From contig CAZCTW010000006.1 of assembly GCA_964501905.1 (NCBI GenBank), positions 1-64,000 on the forward strand: a stretch of DNA of 64,000 nt. Direction: 5' to 3'. The notes under the pieces are model-generated. The model searched no databases, was not told the origin of the DNA, and saw only the letters and a program-made list of their open reading frames with translations. Positions within the stretch are counted from its first letter, which is position 1, and each line of letters begins with the position of its first letter. This document shows positions 26,046 through 33,991 of this stretch, piece after piece. This DNA is from B69-G16 sp964501905 (GTDB taxonomy: Archaea > Thermoproteota > Thermoprotei > Thermofilales > B69-G16). The position numbers and the translations under genes were made by a program.

Positions 26046-26098
26046 CTGTGATGAGGCGAGCAGAAACTGATTAATGATGTCTGCCAAACCGGCTGAAA
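26046..26098 (+). ncRNA. Box C/D guide sRNA (2'-O-methylation guide)
   Basis: All four boxes are present in order: C = GTGATGA (26048-26054), D' = CTGA (26067-26070), C' = ATGATGT (26074-26080, one base off consensus) and D = CTGA (26093-26096). Both guide intervals are exactly 12 nt and the D'-C' spacer is 3 nt, the geometry typical of archaeal dual-guide sRNAs. By the fifth-base rule, the two guides would each direct methylation of a uridine. Predicted targets are the complements TTTCTGCTCGCC (D' guide) and CCGGTTTGGCAG (D guide), to be sought in rRNA or tRNA. The RNA starts right after the ipk stop. Confidence 0.8.
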
Positions 26099-26109
26099 TG
26101 TACGTAAAG

Positions 26110-26117
26110 TTTATATA
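26110..26117 (+). promoter_or_regulatory. TATA box for the candidate structured RNA
   Basis: TTTATATA lies about 26 bp before a probable start site near 26140, in the gap between the C/D sRNA and a series of strong hairpins. No coding frame follows, which suggests that it drives a non-coding RNA. Confidence 0.5.
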
Positions 26118-26139
26118 TCAGTTATTCACATTAAGTCTT

Positions 26140-26445
26140 GGATGAAGCGGATAACCTGGTGGTTATCCGCAGAGGGAGATAAATAGATGATCCCGTGGGG
26201 TCGGACCCCAAATCAGTGACGGCGTTGTACAAGGTACAGCGTGCTCAATTCAACGCTAATTCGTGCTCTATTGTTTAATATTGAGCTACTCCGATGATTA
26301 TTGTAACGAAGAGTTTACCGGTACCCCCGGGGGTAAGTATTAGAGTAATCGTTAATTAAGTTGGGGAATGTACTGCCGTCAATGCAACTAAAGATTTCAA
26401 TGAACATTGAAGCCTACGCCTTCACTGATACAGCGCGTCATTTTT
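26140..26445 (+). ncRNA. Candidate structured non-coding RNA of about 305 nt, family unknown
   Basis: No frame of useful length lies here, but strong pairings succeed one another: a perfect 10-bp hairpin (26147-26156 with 26161-26170, loop TGGT); GGGGTC/GACCCC at 26197-26209 closed outside by TGAT/ATCA; CGTTGTAC with GTACAGCG around AAG (26223-26241); GCTCAAT (26243-26249) with ATTGAGC (26280-26286); and TAACGA (26304-26309) with TCGTTA (26349-26354), enclosing TTTACC/GGTAAG. A TATA box sits upstream and a T5 run ends the region at 26441-26445. The size resembles SRP RNA or RNase P RNA, but I cannot find their conserved cores. It could be a lineage-specific RNA. Confidence 0.5.
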
Positions 26446-26470
26446 AACGCCCGAGAGGGGTTATCCGACC

Positions 26471-27379
26471 CTATCCTATTTCTTTTATATCTCCCATAAC
26501 TTCTTGAGCCCTTTTCCTAACCTCCGACCTACTGGCAAAACCGTTTAAGCCTGGTTTTTCAACTAGAAAAGAGCTCGCAGATGTAGCCATAGCGGCTGCC
26601 TCATATATGTCTCCACTCCTATAGTACTCTATAGTGAAAACCGTAGTGTAAACGTCGCCGCAGCCAGTAGCGTCTACCATCTTTCTAGGTTTTACCGCCG
26701 GGACATAGAGTAATCTTCTCTTCATCGCCACGTAGCTTCCTCTCTCCCCCATGGTTACTAACGCTATACCACACCCCATCTCCACTAGTTTTTTGGCAGC
26801 TTCTGCGGGATTTTCTACGTTAATTGCTATTTTAGCCTCGTATTCTTCGGCGTGTAGGATATCTACATGTTTTACTATTTCTTTTAGCATAGGATTAGGT
26901 TTTAAAGTTATAGAACCATCTCTTTCTTTAAACCTTAGGTAGCCCTGTATGTCTAACGCTGTCATGCTGGCTTCCCTAGAAATGTACTTGAGGGTTTCTA
27001 AAGGGACTTCCCCTGCTACGGCCCCTACTAAAACTAGTTTCTTATGGAGCACGGGAGGCAGATTTTCTACGAGTATATCCGGGCTTCTGCTCAGCAAGTA
27101 GAGTTTCCTATTCATGTGCTCGTCATATAGGAGCCTGAATCGCGTAGTTCTGCCTTTAAAGCGATGTATATAGGCTATATCTATACCGTTTCTGGCAAGA
27201 AAAGTGAGGTATTCGTCAGGGAAATCCGAACCAACAATAGAGACTATTACCGGCCTAGTTCCGTGCCTTAACGCAGTAAAACTGCCGTATACAACGCTAC
27301 CCCCCAGCGAACGTTTCCTACTGCCATCAGGGTAGATAATGGTGTCCACTACTACGTGCCCTACGAGCACTATGTCCAT
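26471..27379 (-). CDS. PfkB-family sugar/nucleoside kinase
   Basis: Ribokinase-fold kinase of 302 residues. The N-terminal VVVDTIIYPDG and LGGSVVYGSFTALRHG regions match PfkB signature 1. The C-terminal KMVDATGCGDVYTTVF carries the anion hole and catalytic aspartate (the GAGD motif as GCGD). The substrate cannot be read from sequence; archaeal relatives act on ribose, nucleosides or other sugars. The upstream yjbQ gene ends 2 nt before the ATG, so the two are probably co-transcribed. Confidence 0.82.
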   Translation of the reverse strand: MDIVLVGHVVVDTIIYPDGSRKRSLGGSVVYGSFTALRHGTRPVIVSIVGSDFPDEYLTFLARNGIDIAYIHRFKGRTTRFRLLYDEHMNRKLYLLSRSPDILVENLPPVLHKKLVLVGAVAGEVPLETLKYISREASMTALDIQGYLRFKERDGSITLKPNPMLKEIVKHVDILHAEEYEAKIAINVENPAEAAKKLVEMGCGIALVTMGERGSYVAMKRRLLYVPAVKPRKMVDATGCGDVYTTVFTIEYYRSGDIYEAAAMATSASSFLVEKPGLNGFASRSEVRKRAQEVMGDIKEIG

Positions 27380-27381
27380 AA

Positions 27382-27795
27382 TTATTCTCCCATAACTTCG
27401 ATAACTACGCGTCTGAAACTCCTAGGCCCGTCCATCTCAAGGAGGAATATATTCTGCCAAGTGCCCCTCACTATTCTTCCATCTCGAACTGGGAAAATTC
27501 TGGTAGACGAAATAAAAGCTGAGCCTAGGTGAGCCGCGGCGTTGTCGTCTATTCTGTTGTGGAGCCACCTCCCGTCGCGCGGATAATCTTCTTCCACTTT
27601 CGTTAAGATATCGCGCATTAGCCCGGATTCATGCTCATTAGCTATTATCGCCGCTGTTGCGTGAGGAGCGTGTATTAAGCATATGCCATTTCTAATTCCG
27701 CTCTCCGCTACCACACGCTCGACCTCATAGGTTATGTCGACTAGCTCTAATCTCTTGCTCGTGGATAGGGTTAATTCTTTAAAGTATACTTTCAT
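27382..27795 (-). CDS. YjbQ/UPF0047 family protein
   Basis: A small enzyme-like protein of 137 residues. Family marks are GICLIHAPHATAAIIANE with conserved histidines, the DGRWLHNRIDDNAAAHLGSA segment and GTWQNIFLLEMDGPR. Members have been reported with weak thiamine phosphate synthase activity, but the physiological role is unclear. The frame is open to a TTG at 27843, yet ATG 27795 has GGTGA exactly 4 nt upstream and matches the family N-terminus, and a TATA-like stretch near 27822-27833 lies inside the longer version. I choose 27795. Confidence 0.85.
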   Translation of the reverse strand: MKVYFKELTLSTSKRLELVDITYEVERVVAESGIRNGICLIHAPHATAAIIANEHESGLMRDILTKVEEDYPRDGRWLHNRIDDNAAAHLGSAFISSTRIFPVRDGRIVRGTWQNIFLLEMDGPRSFRRVVIEVMGE

Positions 27796-27903
27796 AGTAT
27801 CACCTAGCTTTAATTCCCCATCAGTAATATATATCTCACTCAATTGAAAAATATTTAATCAAAAATGAAAAGCTCAGATTAATAGGAAAAAGCTTAGATT
27901 AAG

Positions 27904-27911
27904 CTTTTATA
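27904..27911 (+). promoter_or_regulatory. TATA box of the threonine deaminase gene
   Basis: CTTTTATA is centred about 29 nt before ATG 27937, compatible with a leaderless or near-leaderless transcript for the ilvA-ridA pair. Confidence 0.4.
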
Positions 27912-27936
27912 CCCCCACACAAAATTTAGTTCATAG

Positions 27937-29169
27937 ATGGTTTTTATGTCCGAGATTGTTGATGACATTCTTAGGGGTATTAGGGATGCCCGTAGACTTC
28001 TCGCACCTATAATCCACAGAACTCCTCTCGATCGCTCGCTTACCTTCTCTAGAATGACTGGCGGCGATATATACCTCAAACTCGAAAATCTGCAAAAAAC
28101 GGGGGCTTTTAAGGTACGCGGCGCCTACTACGCTCTCTGGAAGAAAAGGCAGAAAAGAAAGTTTGATGTCTGTGTGGCCGCTTCCTCGGGTAATCATGCT
28201 CAAGGAGTAGCCTTCGCCGCTTCTCGGCTCGGAATTAAATCAATAATAGTCATGCCAGAATACACTTCAGTAGCTAAAATACAGGCGACGCAAGGTTATG
28301 GAGCCGAAGTAGTCCTTCACGGCAGAACCTACGACGACGCCTACGAGAAAGCTGTCCAGATAGCCGAGGATATGAACGCGGTCTTCATCCACCCTTTCGA
28401 CGATAAACACGTTATCGCCGGTCAGGGCACTATAGGAACTGAGATAGAGGAAGATCTGCCGGACGTAGAAGTCGTTATAGTCCCCGTTGGCGGGGGAGGA
28501 CTTATCTCCGGCATAGCCGTGGCTTTAAAACATTTAAAGCCTAGAATTAAGATATACGGGGTTCAAGCTAAAGGAGCTCCTTCCATGGTCGAATCCTTCC
28601 ATAAGAAGAAGAGAGTTGAAATAGAGAAAGTAGATACAATAGCGGATGGCATAGCCGTTAAAAAGCCGGGAGAACTCACCTTTAAGATAGTCGAAGAATA
28701 CGTAGATAATATGGTCACAGTAGACGATAACGAAATCATTAGAGCTATGTTCCTATTGCTTGAGAGATCGAAAACCTTAGCCGAGCCTGCGGGCGCCGTT
28801 GGGGTCGCCGCTGTTTTAAGCGGAAAAATAGATGTGAGCGGTAAGAAGACAGCAATTGTAGTCAGCGGGGGCAACGTGGATATGCCCCTGCTATCCCATA
28901 TAATCCAGAAAGCCCTGGTAGTTGAGGGGAGGGAGGTGAGATTAAGAGGTGTACTGCCGGACCGCCCAATATTCCTAAAGGAAGTTCTTGAAGTAGTCTC
29001 TACTATGCGTGTTAACATAGTTTCGATAAGCCACGACAGGGTAAATCCGGATTTGCCTCCGGGAAAAGCTGAGGTAGAGCTTACTCTAGAAACGCCGCCA
29101 GGTTTCGATCTTAAACGTTTGCTGAAAGAGCTTAAAAATAAGGGGTTTGAATTTAAAGAGGTAGGGTGA
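27937..29169 (+). CDS. ilvA: Threonine ammonia-lyase (threonine deaminase) with C-terminal ACT-like domain
   Basis: PLP enzyme producing 2-oxobutyrate from threonine. The PLP lysine lies in KTGAFKVRGAYYAL. SSGNHAQGVAFAA binds the substrate carboxylate, PVGGGGLISGIA binds the cofactor phosphate, and VVSGGNVDMPL closes the catalytic domain near residue 325. Residues about 335-410 form an ACT-like regulatory domain. Alternative start: ATG 27946. Downstream RidA, 6 nt away, removes the reactive enamine/imine released by this enzyme, so the two form a functional pair. Confidence 0.92.
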   Translation: MVFMSEIVDDILRGIRDARRLLAPIIHRTPLDRSLTFSRMTGGDIYLKLENLQKTGAFKVRGAYYALWKKRQKRKFDVCVAASSGNHAQGVAFAASRLGIKSIIVMPEYTSVAKIQATQGYGAEVVLHGRTYDDAYEKAVQIAEDMNAVFIHPFDDKHVIAGQGTIGTEIEEDLPDVEVVIVPVGGGGLISGIAVALKHLKPRIKIYGVQAKGAPSMVESFHKKKRVEIEKVDTIADGIAVKKPGELTFKIVEEYVDNMVTVDDNEIIRAMFLLLERSKTLAEPAGAVGVAAVLSGKIDVSGKKTAIVVSGGNVDMPLLSHIIQKALVVEGREVRLRGVLPDRPIFLKEVLEVVSTMRVNIVSISHDRVNPDLPPGKAEVELTLETPPGFDLKRLLKELKNKGFEFKEVG

Positions 29170-29175
29170 CCGCTT

Positions 29176-29559
29176 ATGACTAAGGAAATTGTGTATACGG
29201 AAAAGGCGCCTAAACCTATAGGTCCTTACTCTCAGGCGGTAAAAGCCGGTCCTTTCCTCTTCGGCTCCGGGCAAATACCGATAAACCCGGAGACCGGCGA
29301 AATAGTAAAAGGGGGTATTAGGGAGCAGACTAGGAGAGTTATGGAGAATATAAAAGCAGTGTTGGAGGCGGGCGGTTACAGCTTAGAGGACGTGGTCTCT
29401 GTCTTCGTATTTTTAAGTGATTTGAAAAATTTTAAGGAATTTAACGAGGTCTACGGTGAATATTTTAAGGAAGCTCCCCCGGCGAGGACTACGGTTCAAG
29501 TTGCTCGCTTGCCTAAAGATGTGCTTCTCGAAGTTAGCTTTATCGCCTATAAAGAATAG
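29176..29559 (+). CDS. ridA: RidA family enamine/imine deaminase
   Basis: A 127-residue RidA (YjgF/YER057c/UK114) protein. AVKAGPFLFGSGQIPINPETGEI at the N-terminus and PARTTVQVARLPKDVLLEVSFIAY at the C-terminus contain the conserved arginine and glutamate that bind the substrate. It hydrolyses 2-aminoacrylate or 2-aminocrotonate, intermediates of threonine/serine deaminases. GGTGA precedes ATG by 6 nt, overlapping the ilvA stop. Its position directly after ilvA supports that role. Confidence 0.93.
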   Translation: MTKEIVYTEKAPKPIGPYSQAVKAGPFLFGSGQIPINPETGEIVKGGIREQTRRVMENIKAVLEAGGYSLEDVVSVFVFLSDLKNFKEFNEVYGEYFKEAPPARTTVQVARLPKDVLLEVSFIAYKE

Positions 29560-29570
29560 GAATTAGTAGT

Positions 29571-30239
29571 ATGGAGTGGTTGGTAGACTGGCTTTACGAT
29601 CTAGCGTTGAAGTACGGGTATTTAGGAGCTTTCATAGTATCAGTGCTAGGCAATTTGCTGCCTTTTATGCCTATACCCTATCTAGCAGCTATATTTCTGT
29701 TTACCGCGAATGTGCCCGGAGTAGATCCCCTTTTGGTCGGGCTAGTCAGCGGTATAGGTGGGGGCGTAGGTAAGCTAATAGTTTTCTTTACGGGATGGGG
29801 GATCTCGAAGTTTTTAAGCGATGAGCAAGAGAAGCAGATGGAGGCTTTTAAAAAACTCTTGGGGAACTACGGTGCTTTAGCGGCATTTCTTTTCGCGGCG
29901 ACGCCTTCGCCGGACGATATAGTCATAATTCCTTTGGGCTTAATTAGATATAATGCATGGAAGTTTTTCGCGGCTATAACAGCCGGTAAAATAGTGATTA
30001 GCATCGCTACCTCTTATTTCGGCTTATTCTTCGGCGAAATTTTCGGCGAGTGGGGCGTAACGGGTAGCCTAATCGCCTCTGTTCTCTTCCTAGCGATCTT
30101 TACCTGGGTTCTATTTAAGATAGACTGGGTCAAGGTCATGCTCGTGATAAATGAAAAGGGTTGGATAGGATTTCTGAAAATTATTCGTAGCGGCGATTGG
30201 CATATTTTTTTAGTAAAAAAATCTAAGTCCTCGAAATAG
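29571..30239 (+). CDS. VTT-domain (DedA/SNARE-associated) membrane protein
   Basis: A 222-residue protein with about five hydrophobic segments. GYLGAFIVSVLGNLLPFMP is the usual N-terminal re-entrant portion of VTT/DedA proteins, and PSPDDIVIIPLGLIRYNAWKF corresponds to the second half with its conserved Pro and Arg. Relatives act as lipid scramblases or transporters. It starts 11 nt after ridA and may be part of the same transcript, with no evident metabolic link. Confidence 0.75.
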   Translation: MEWLVDWLYDLALKYGYLGAFIVSVLGNLLPFMPIPYLAAIFLFTANVPGVDPLLVGLVSGIGGGVGKLIVFFTGWGISKFLSDEQEKQMEAFKKLLGNYGALAAFLFAATPSPDDIVIIPLGLIRYNAWKFFAAITAGKIVISIATSYFGLFFGEIFGEWGVTGSLIASVLFLAIFTWVLFKIDWVKVMLVINEKGWIGFLKIIRSGDWHIFLVKKSKSSK

Positions 30240-30477
30240 TCCACTTCAAATATTTTGATCCTTTTTACTGAAAGCAACTACGGGTATAAGACCTCATATT
30301 AACGCCATTCTCTTTCTGGAGGAGGAACTAGAGTCTTCGCCGGCATTCTCACTACCTAACAGGTTTGATAAGTATCGCTGAAATTTTATTGACGAACTCT
30401 TGAAGACTGTGACTGCTTTTATACAACTTAATCCTGTTATGAAATTGTTAAATAGGGCCTTATGTTATCCTTCTGCG

Positions 30478-30735
30478 ATGACAGAGCGTAAAGACTGGAA
30501 GTATGAAGTTCCAGTAGTGAAGCTACCTCGGGCAATGAAGGTGCCGAAGAGTATCACAGAGCAGTTGAAGGGTTTAGGATCTAGGAAATTTATTAGTCAA
30601 TTAAAGAAGGAAGCTGTCGACTGTCCGGTGCTCGGCAAAAGGAGATCCTTCTTAGAATGTTATGTCTGTAGCAATTTCGTTAGGAGGATTAGGGGGGTAG
30701 TATACTGTAGAGGCCTTCCCCTAAAAGAACAATAA
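30478..30735 (+). CDS. Small putative zinc-binding protein
   Basis: The C-terminal half contains four cysteines in the spacing C-(x)12-C-(x)2-C-(x)13-C (CPVLGK, LECYVCSNF, VVYCRG), a probable structural zinc site, among basic residues. The frame is open to a TTG at 30400. ATG 30478 has TTGTTAAATAGG about 28 nt upstream and gives an 85-residue protein; ATG 30439 is also possible. A nucleic-acid-binding role is suggested by the basic zinc finger, but I do not recognise the family. Confidence 0.55.
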   Translation: MTERKDWKYEVPVVKLPRAMKVPKSITEQLKGLGSRKFISQLKKEAVDCPVLGKRRSFLECYVCSNFVRRIRGVVYCRGLPLKEQ

Positions 30736-30752
30736 TTTAACTTTTTTAATGT

Positions 30753-31466
30753 TTAATAATACACTGGGACGTAGTAGTATCGGTATATTATCCTCCGCCT
30801 TTTAGGCCTTATTCTCAATAGCTTCACTATCAATACTCCCGTTATGAAGCCCCCTATGTGCGCCCAGAAAGCTACGTTAGAGAATAACCCAGTCAAGGAC
30901 CATACACCCATTAGGAACTGATATAGAAACCACATGCCTATATAGTAATAGGCGGGGATGGTTACTATAGTTATTATCCAAGTCATTACGAGAGTTCTTA
31001 TCCTAGCACGCGGGTAAAGAACCATATAGGCTCCTAAAACCCCCGAAATTGCTCCCGAAGCCCCCACTGCCGGTATTCTTAGGTTTAGTGTTCTCACGGT
31101 AGGGAGGGATACCATTATGGACATTATGTGGAAGAAGGATGCTCCAAGCCCGCATAACAGGTAGAATAATAGGTATTTTATTCTTCCGAAGGCATCTTCC
31201 ACATTATCTCCAAAGATGTAGAGGTAGAGCATGTTGCCCCCTAAGTGTAGAATATCTGCGTGCATGAACATGCTTGTTATTAAAGTCCATAGTCTACGCC
31301 CGTGTACGATGTATATGGGTATTACGCCTAGCGTTTCTATAGCATTTTCCAAAGAGGTTATTCCTTGGAGGAAGAAGTAGAAGAAAACTATCACGTTTAT
31401 TATTATAAGTATATAGGTTATTATTGGAGTAGTGTAAGATCGATTTTCATCGTAAAGCGGTAACAC
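30753..31466 (-). CDS. Rhomboid family intramembrane serine protease
   Basis: A polytopic membrane protein of 237 residues. HADILHLGGNMLYLYIFG contains the conserved His and Asn of the L1/TM2 region. AVGASGAISGVLGAY carries the catalytic serine (GxSG), and WAHIGGFITG carries the catalytic histidine. The C-terminus is a basic, Tyr-rich tail (RRRIIYRYYYVPVYY). The start is GTG at 31466. All catalytic residues are present, so it is probably active; substrates are unknown. Confidence 0.88.
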   Translation of the reverse strand: MLPLYDENRSYTTPIITYILIIINVIVFFYFFLQGITSLENAIETLGVIPIYIVHGRRLWTLITSMFMHADILHLGGNMLYLYIFGDNVEDAFGRIKYLLFYLLCGLGASFFHIMSIMVSLPTVRTLNLRIPAVGASGAISGVLGAYMVLYPRARIRTLVMTWIITIVTIPAYYYIGMWFLYQFLMGVWSLTGLFSNVAFWAHIGGFITGVLIVKLLRIRPKRRRIIYRYYYVPVYY

Positions 31467-31524
31467 GTGAATCCCTCTCCATAACTTTGTTAGCTCGTAT
31501 ATATTATTGTCTCAGTTTTCCGCC

Positions 31525-31629
31525 ATGCTTATATTTGTTAACGTACTACGTGGATGGTATAGTGATATGGTTTCAGGAAAAGTTAAATTAGATGATTTAA
31601 AAAGTTGGATGAATTTGCTACGTGGTTAA
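31525..31629 (+). CDS. Possible small upstream ORF (20-34 aa)
   Basis: An in-frame ATG at 31525 or 31567 leads to a TAA at 31627-31629, 1 nt before the GTPase ATG at 31631. The shorter form reads MVSGKVKLDDLKSWMNLLRG, an amphipathic helix-like peptide. TATATTTG lies at 31529-31536. It may be a leader peptide or the relic of a partner gene; evidence is only the open frame and its tight spacing. Confidence 0.25.
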   Translation: MLIFVNVLRGWYSDMVSGKVKLDDLKSWMNLLRG

Positions 31630-31630
31630 A

Positions 31631-32158
31631 ATGCCGCGTGGGGATGAGTTTAAAATCTTAGTTGTAGGTCCCTTTAACAGCGGCAAAACCACCCTAATAA
31701 ACACCGTATGTGAGGGCAAGGTTGTTAAGACAGAAGCGCCTACGCACGGCTTGTATAGGATGATTAAGGAGATGACTACGGTGGCTCTCGACTATGGCAG
31801 GTTTATGTTGAGAAGCAAGAAGATACACCTCTTTGGAACGCCGGGACAGGAGCGTTTTAGTTTTATGTGGCATGTTTTAGCTAGGGGATTGAACGGGTTT
31901 ATAATGTTGATAGACGGAAATGACCCGGAGAGCTTACCGAAGGCAAGGAAGATGTACGAGCTTTTAGCGTCGCTTTACAGCGTGCCTCACATTATAGTTG
32001 TGAACAACAAAAATGGCAAAACATCGGTTAAAGAAGAAGATATTAGAAAAATCTTAAAGACTAGTGCTCCAGTTAGAATAGCCTCCGCTTTAAATAAAGA
32101 AGACGTAGAGAAGGTAATAGAAGAACTGGTAGAAATGTTAGAACGAGAGCATAAATAA
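31631..32158 (+). CDS. Ras-like small GTPase (MglA/COG2229-like)
   Basis: A 175-residue G domain. The P-loop GPFNSGKTTLINT is near residues 13-25 of the product, the switch I threonine lies in TEAPTHGL, and HLFGTPGQERF is the G3 (DxxGQ) motif with D replaced by G. The usual NKxD is NNKNG, with the specificity Asp replaced, so nucleotide preference may be relaxed. G5 is SAL. Such archaeal GTPases are usually paired with Roadblock/LC7 proteins, which I do not see here. ATG 31631 is preferred over GTG 31622 because of the upstream GGT spacing. Confidence 0.75.
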   Translation: MPRGDEFKILVVGPFNSGKTTLINTVCEGKVVKTEAPTHGLYRMIKEMTTVALDYGRFMLRSKKIHLFGTPGQERFSFMWHVLARGLNGFIMLIDGNDPESLPKARKMYELLASLYSVPHIIVVNNKNGKTSVKEEDIRKILKTSAPVRIASALNKEDVEKVIEELVEMLEREHK

Positions 32159-32182
32159 GACAGCTCACATACCCTCTACCTA

Positions 32183-33991
32183 ATGGAAAACATAAACTGC
32201 CTATTGCTGGCAGTTATATTACTCTTAGCGCTGCTCTCGCTTAACAGTCCCACTCATTTTGCTGAAAACACCGTTAGGAAATACTCGTTAACTGCCGTGC
32301 TGTACCCTCAAAATTTCACTCTTGATGTATCGCTTGATTTCCATTACACTAACGATAAGCGGGTTTCTTTTACCAAACTATACTTTCATTTTTACCCGAA
32401 CTCCGCCTACTTTCGCGACTATGGCGGACGCCTGGTAAAGATTTCAGTATCTAGCCGAGGAAAGCCTTTGAATTTTAAGTTTAAAAACTACGATGGATCC
32501 GTGCTCGAGGTGGATTTAGCGAGAAAATTGGAGTATCTAGAGAGTGTAGAATTACACATCGAATATCAAGTGGTTATTCCTAAGATGAGAGGACGCTATG
32601 GATATTGCAACGGAGTTTTTGCCTTTGGAAATTGGTATCCCATACTAGCGGTGTACGACAAGAGAGGATGGAATTTATACCCTTACGTTGCCTATGGCGA
32701 ATCCTTCTACTCAGAAGTTGCATCCTACGACGTTACGATATTGGTGCCTAAGAGCTACGTGGTAGCGGCTACTGGAGAGCTGGTCGAGAAGTATATCAGC
32801 GACGACTACGCCATTTACCACTGGAAAGTAGACTTGGCTAGGGATTTTGCGTGGACTGCTAGCGAAAGCTATGTAGTCAAAAACGCGACTCTAGACTTAA
32901 ACGGTAGAGAAGTAAAAGTTTCCGCTTATGTTCTCGAGGTAGATTTCGAGGATTACGAGGACGAAATTCTAACATTTGCATCTAAAGCTTTGAAGATATA
33001 TTCCAATCTTTTCGGAGAATATTCATATTCTTATTTTAGACTCTGCCAAGTTTTCGGGGATTTCGCGGGAATGGAGTATCCCGCTCTCGTCATGATATCT
33101 GATAACGCTCTTTCCTCGAGGGAATTCCTTGAAGTTGTAATTGCTCACGAAACTGCCCATCAGTGGTGGTATAACGTGGTCGGCAATGACCAGGCTAGCG
33201 AGCCTTGGCTCGACGAAGCTTTAGCTGAGTATTCTCAAATTCTTTATTTCGAGTATGCCTATGGCCCCGAGAGTTTTAGGGAAATCTATAAGAAATACGT
33301 ACTTGAACCCTACTACTCTAACTTTTTGGAAAGATTCTCCCCGCCGATAAGTAGTATTTGGAACTTTAGTGAGGAGAGAGAGTACGTCGTCATGGTATAC
33401 CTTAGAGGAGCCGCTACTCTGCACATGCTCCGCTTTCTCATAGGAGACGATAACTTCTTCTACGGCTTAAGAGTTTACTACTCAAGATTTTACTTTAAAA
33501 CTGCTAAAATAGAGGACTTAATCTCTGTATTTGAAGAGATCAGCGGATTAGAACTCGACTGGTTTTTCGAACAGTGGTTGGAAAAAAGCGAAACTCCTGG
33601 GCTTGAACTTGTCTACGCCAGAGCCTACTGGAAAAACGGCGTTTATAGTCTACATCTTCATATCCGCCAACTTAACACTACTCAACCTTACAGGCTATTC
33701 GTACCCATCACGGTGACTACTACAGCGGGCAGAGTGGAGAAAGTGATAGAACTCCAGAACTTTGAAGAAGAGGTAACGTTAAATATCGAGGAAAAGCCTA
33801 TAGCTGTGGAGCTGGATCCTCTAGACGACGTGCTAGGCAGAGATTATAAATCCTTCAGAAAAGTTGAATTTGCAGCTCCCATTAACATCAACGAATCTAT
33901 CATAGCGGTTTTTCTACTATGCATTACAGCGTTGTTTATTTTGGTGCGAAAAAGTGCTTTAAGGCGGGTAGTAGAGAATCACGCCAGTTAA
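32183..33991 (+). CDS. Membrane-anchored M1-family zinc metallopeptidase
   Basis: An N-terminal hydrophobic signal (residues 7-22) and a C-terminal transmembrane helix near residues 572-590 place the enzyme outside the cell. The catalytic site is HETAHQWW at 322-329, with the third zinc ligand E345 in WLDEALAEY, exactly the HExxH-x18-E spacing. GMEYPALVM corresponds to the GAMEN-like exopeptidase loop. At 602 residues it lacks the large C-terminal helical domain of ERAP-type enzymes. Aminopeptidase action is likely. Its 3' end overlaps the converging esterase gene by 56 nt. Confidence 0.88.
   Translation: MENINCLLLAVILLLALLSLNSPTHFAENTVRKYSLTAVLYPQNFTLDVSLDFHYTNDKRVSFTKLYFHFYPNSAYFRDYGGRLVKISVSSRGKPLNFKFKNYDGSVLEVDLARKLEYLESVELHIEYQVVIPKMRGRYGYCNGVFAFGNWYPILAVYDKRGWNLYPYVAYGESFYSEVASYDVTILVPKSYVVAATGELVEKYISDDYAIYHWKVDLARDFAWTASESYVVKNATLDLNGREVKVSAYVLEVDFEDYEDEILTFASKALKIYSNLFGEYSYSYFRLCQVFGDFAGMEYPALVMISDNALSSREFLEVVIAHETAHQWWYNVVGNDQASEPWLDEALAEYSQILYFEYAYGPESFREIYKKYVLEPYYSNFLERFSPPISSIWNFSEEREYVVMVYLRGAATLHMLRFLIGDDNFFYGLRVYYSRFYFKTAKIEDLISVFEEISGLELDWFFEQWLEKSETPGLELVYARAYWKNGVYSLHLHIRQLNTTQPYRLFVPITVTTTAGRVEKVIELQNFEEEVTLNIEEKPIAVELDPLDDVLGRDYKSFRKVEFAAPININESIIAVFLLCITALFILVRKSALRRVVENHAS

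Noticed and set aside
26140..26445. Identification as SRP 7S RNA or RNase P RNA
   Set aside because: The size fits, but I could not find the SRP helix 8 GGAAG/AGCAG core or the RNase P conserved regions, so the RNA is left unassigned.
26161..26467. GGTTATCCG direct repeat as an integration (att) site
   Set aside because: Only 9 bases, no integrase or tRNA end nearby, and the copy at 26161 is explained as a hairpin arm.
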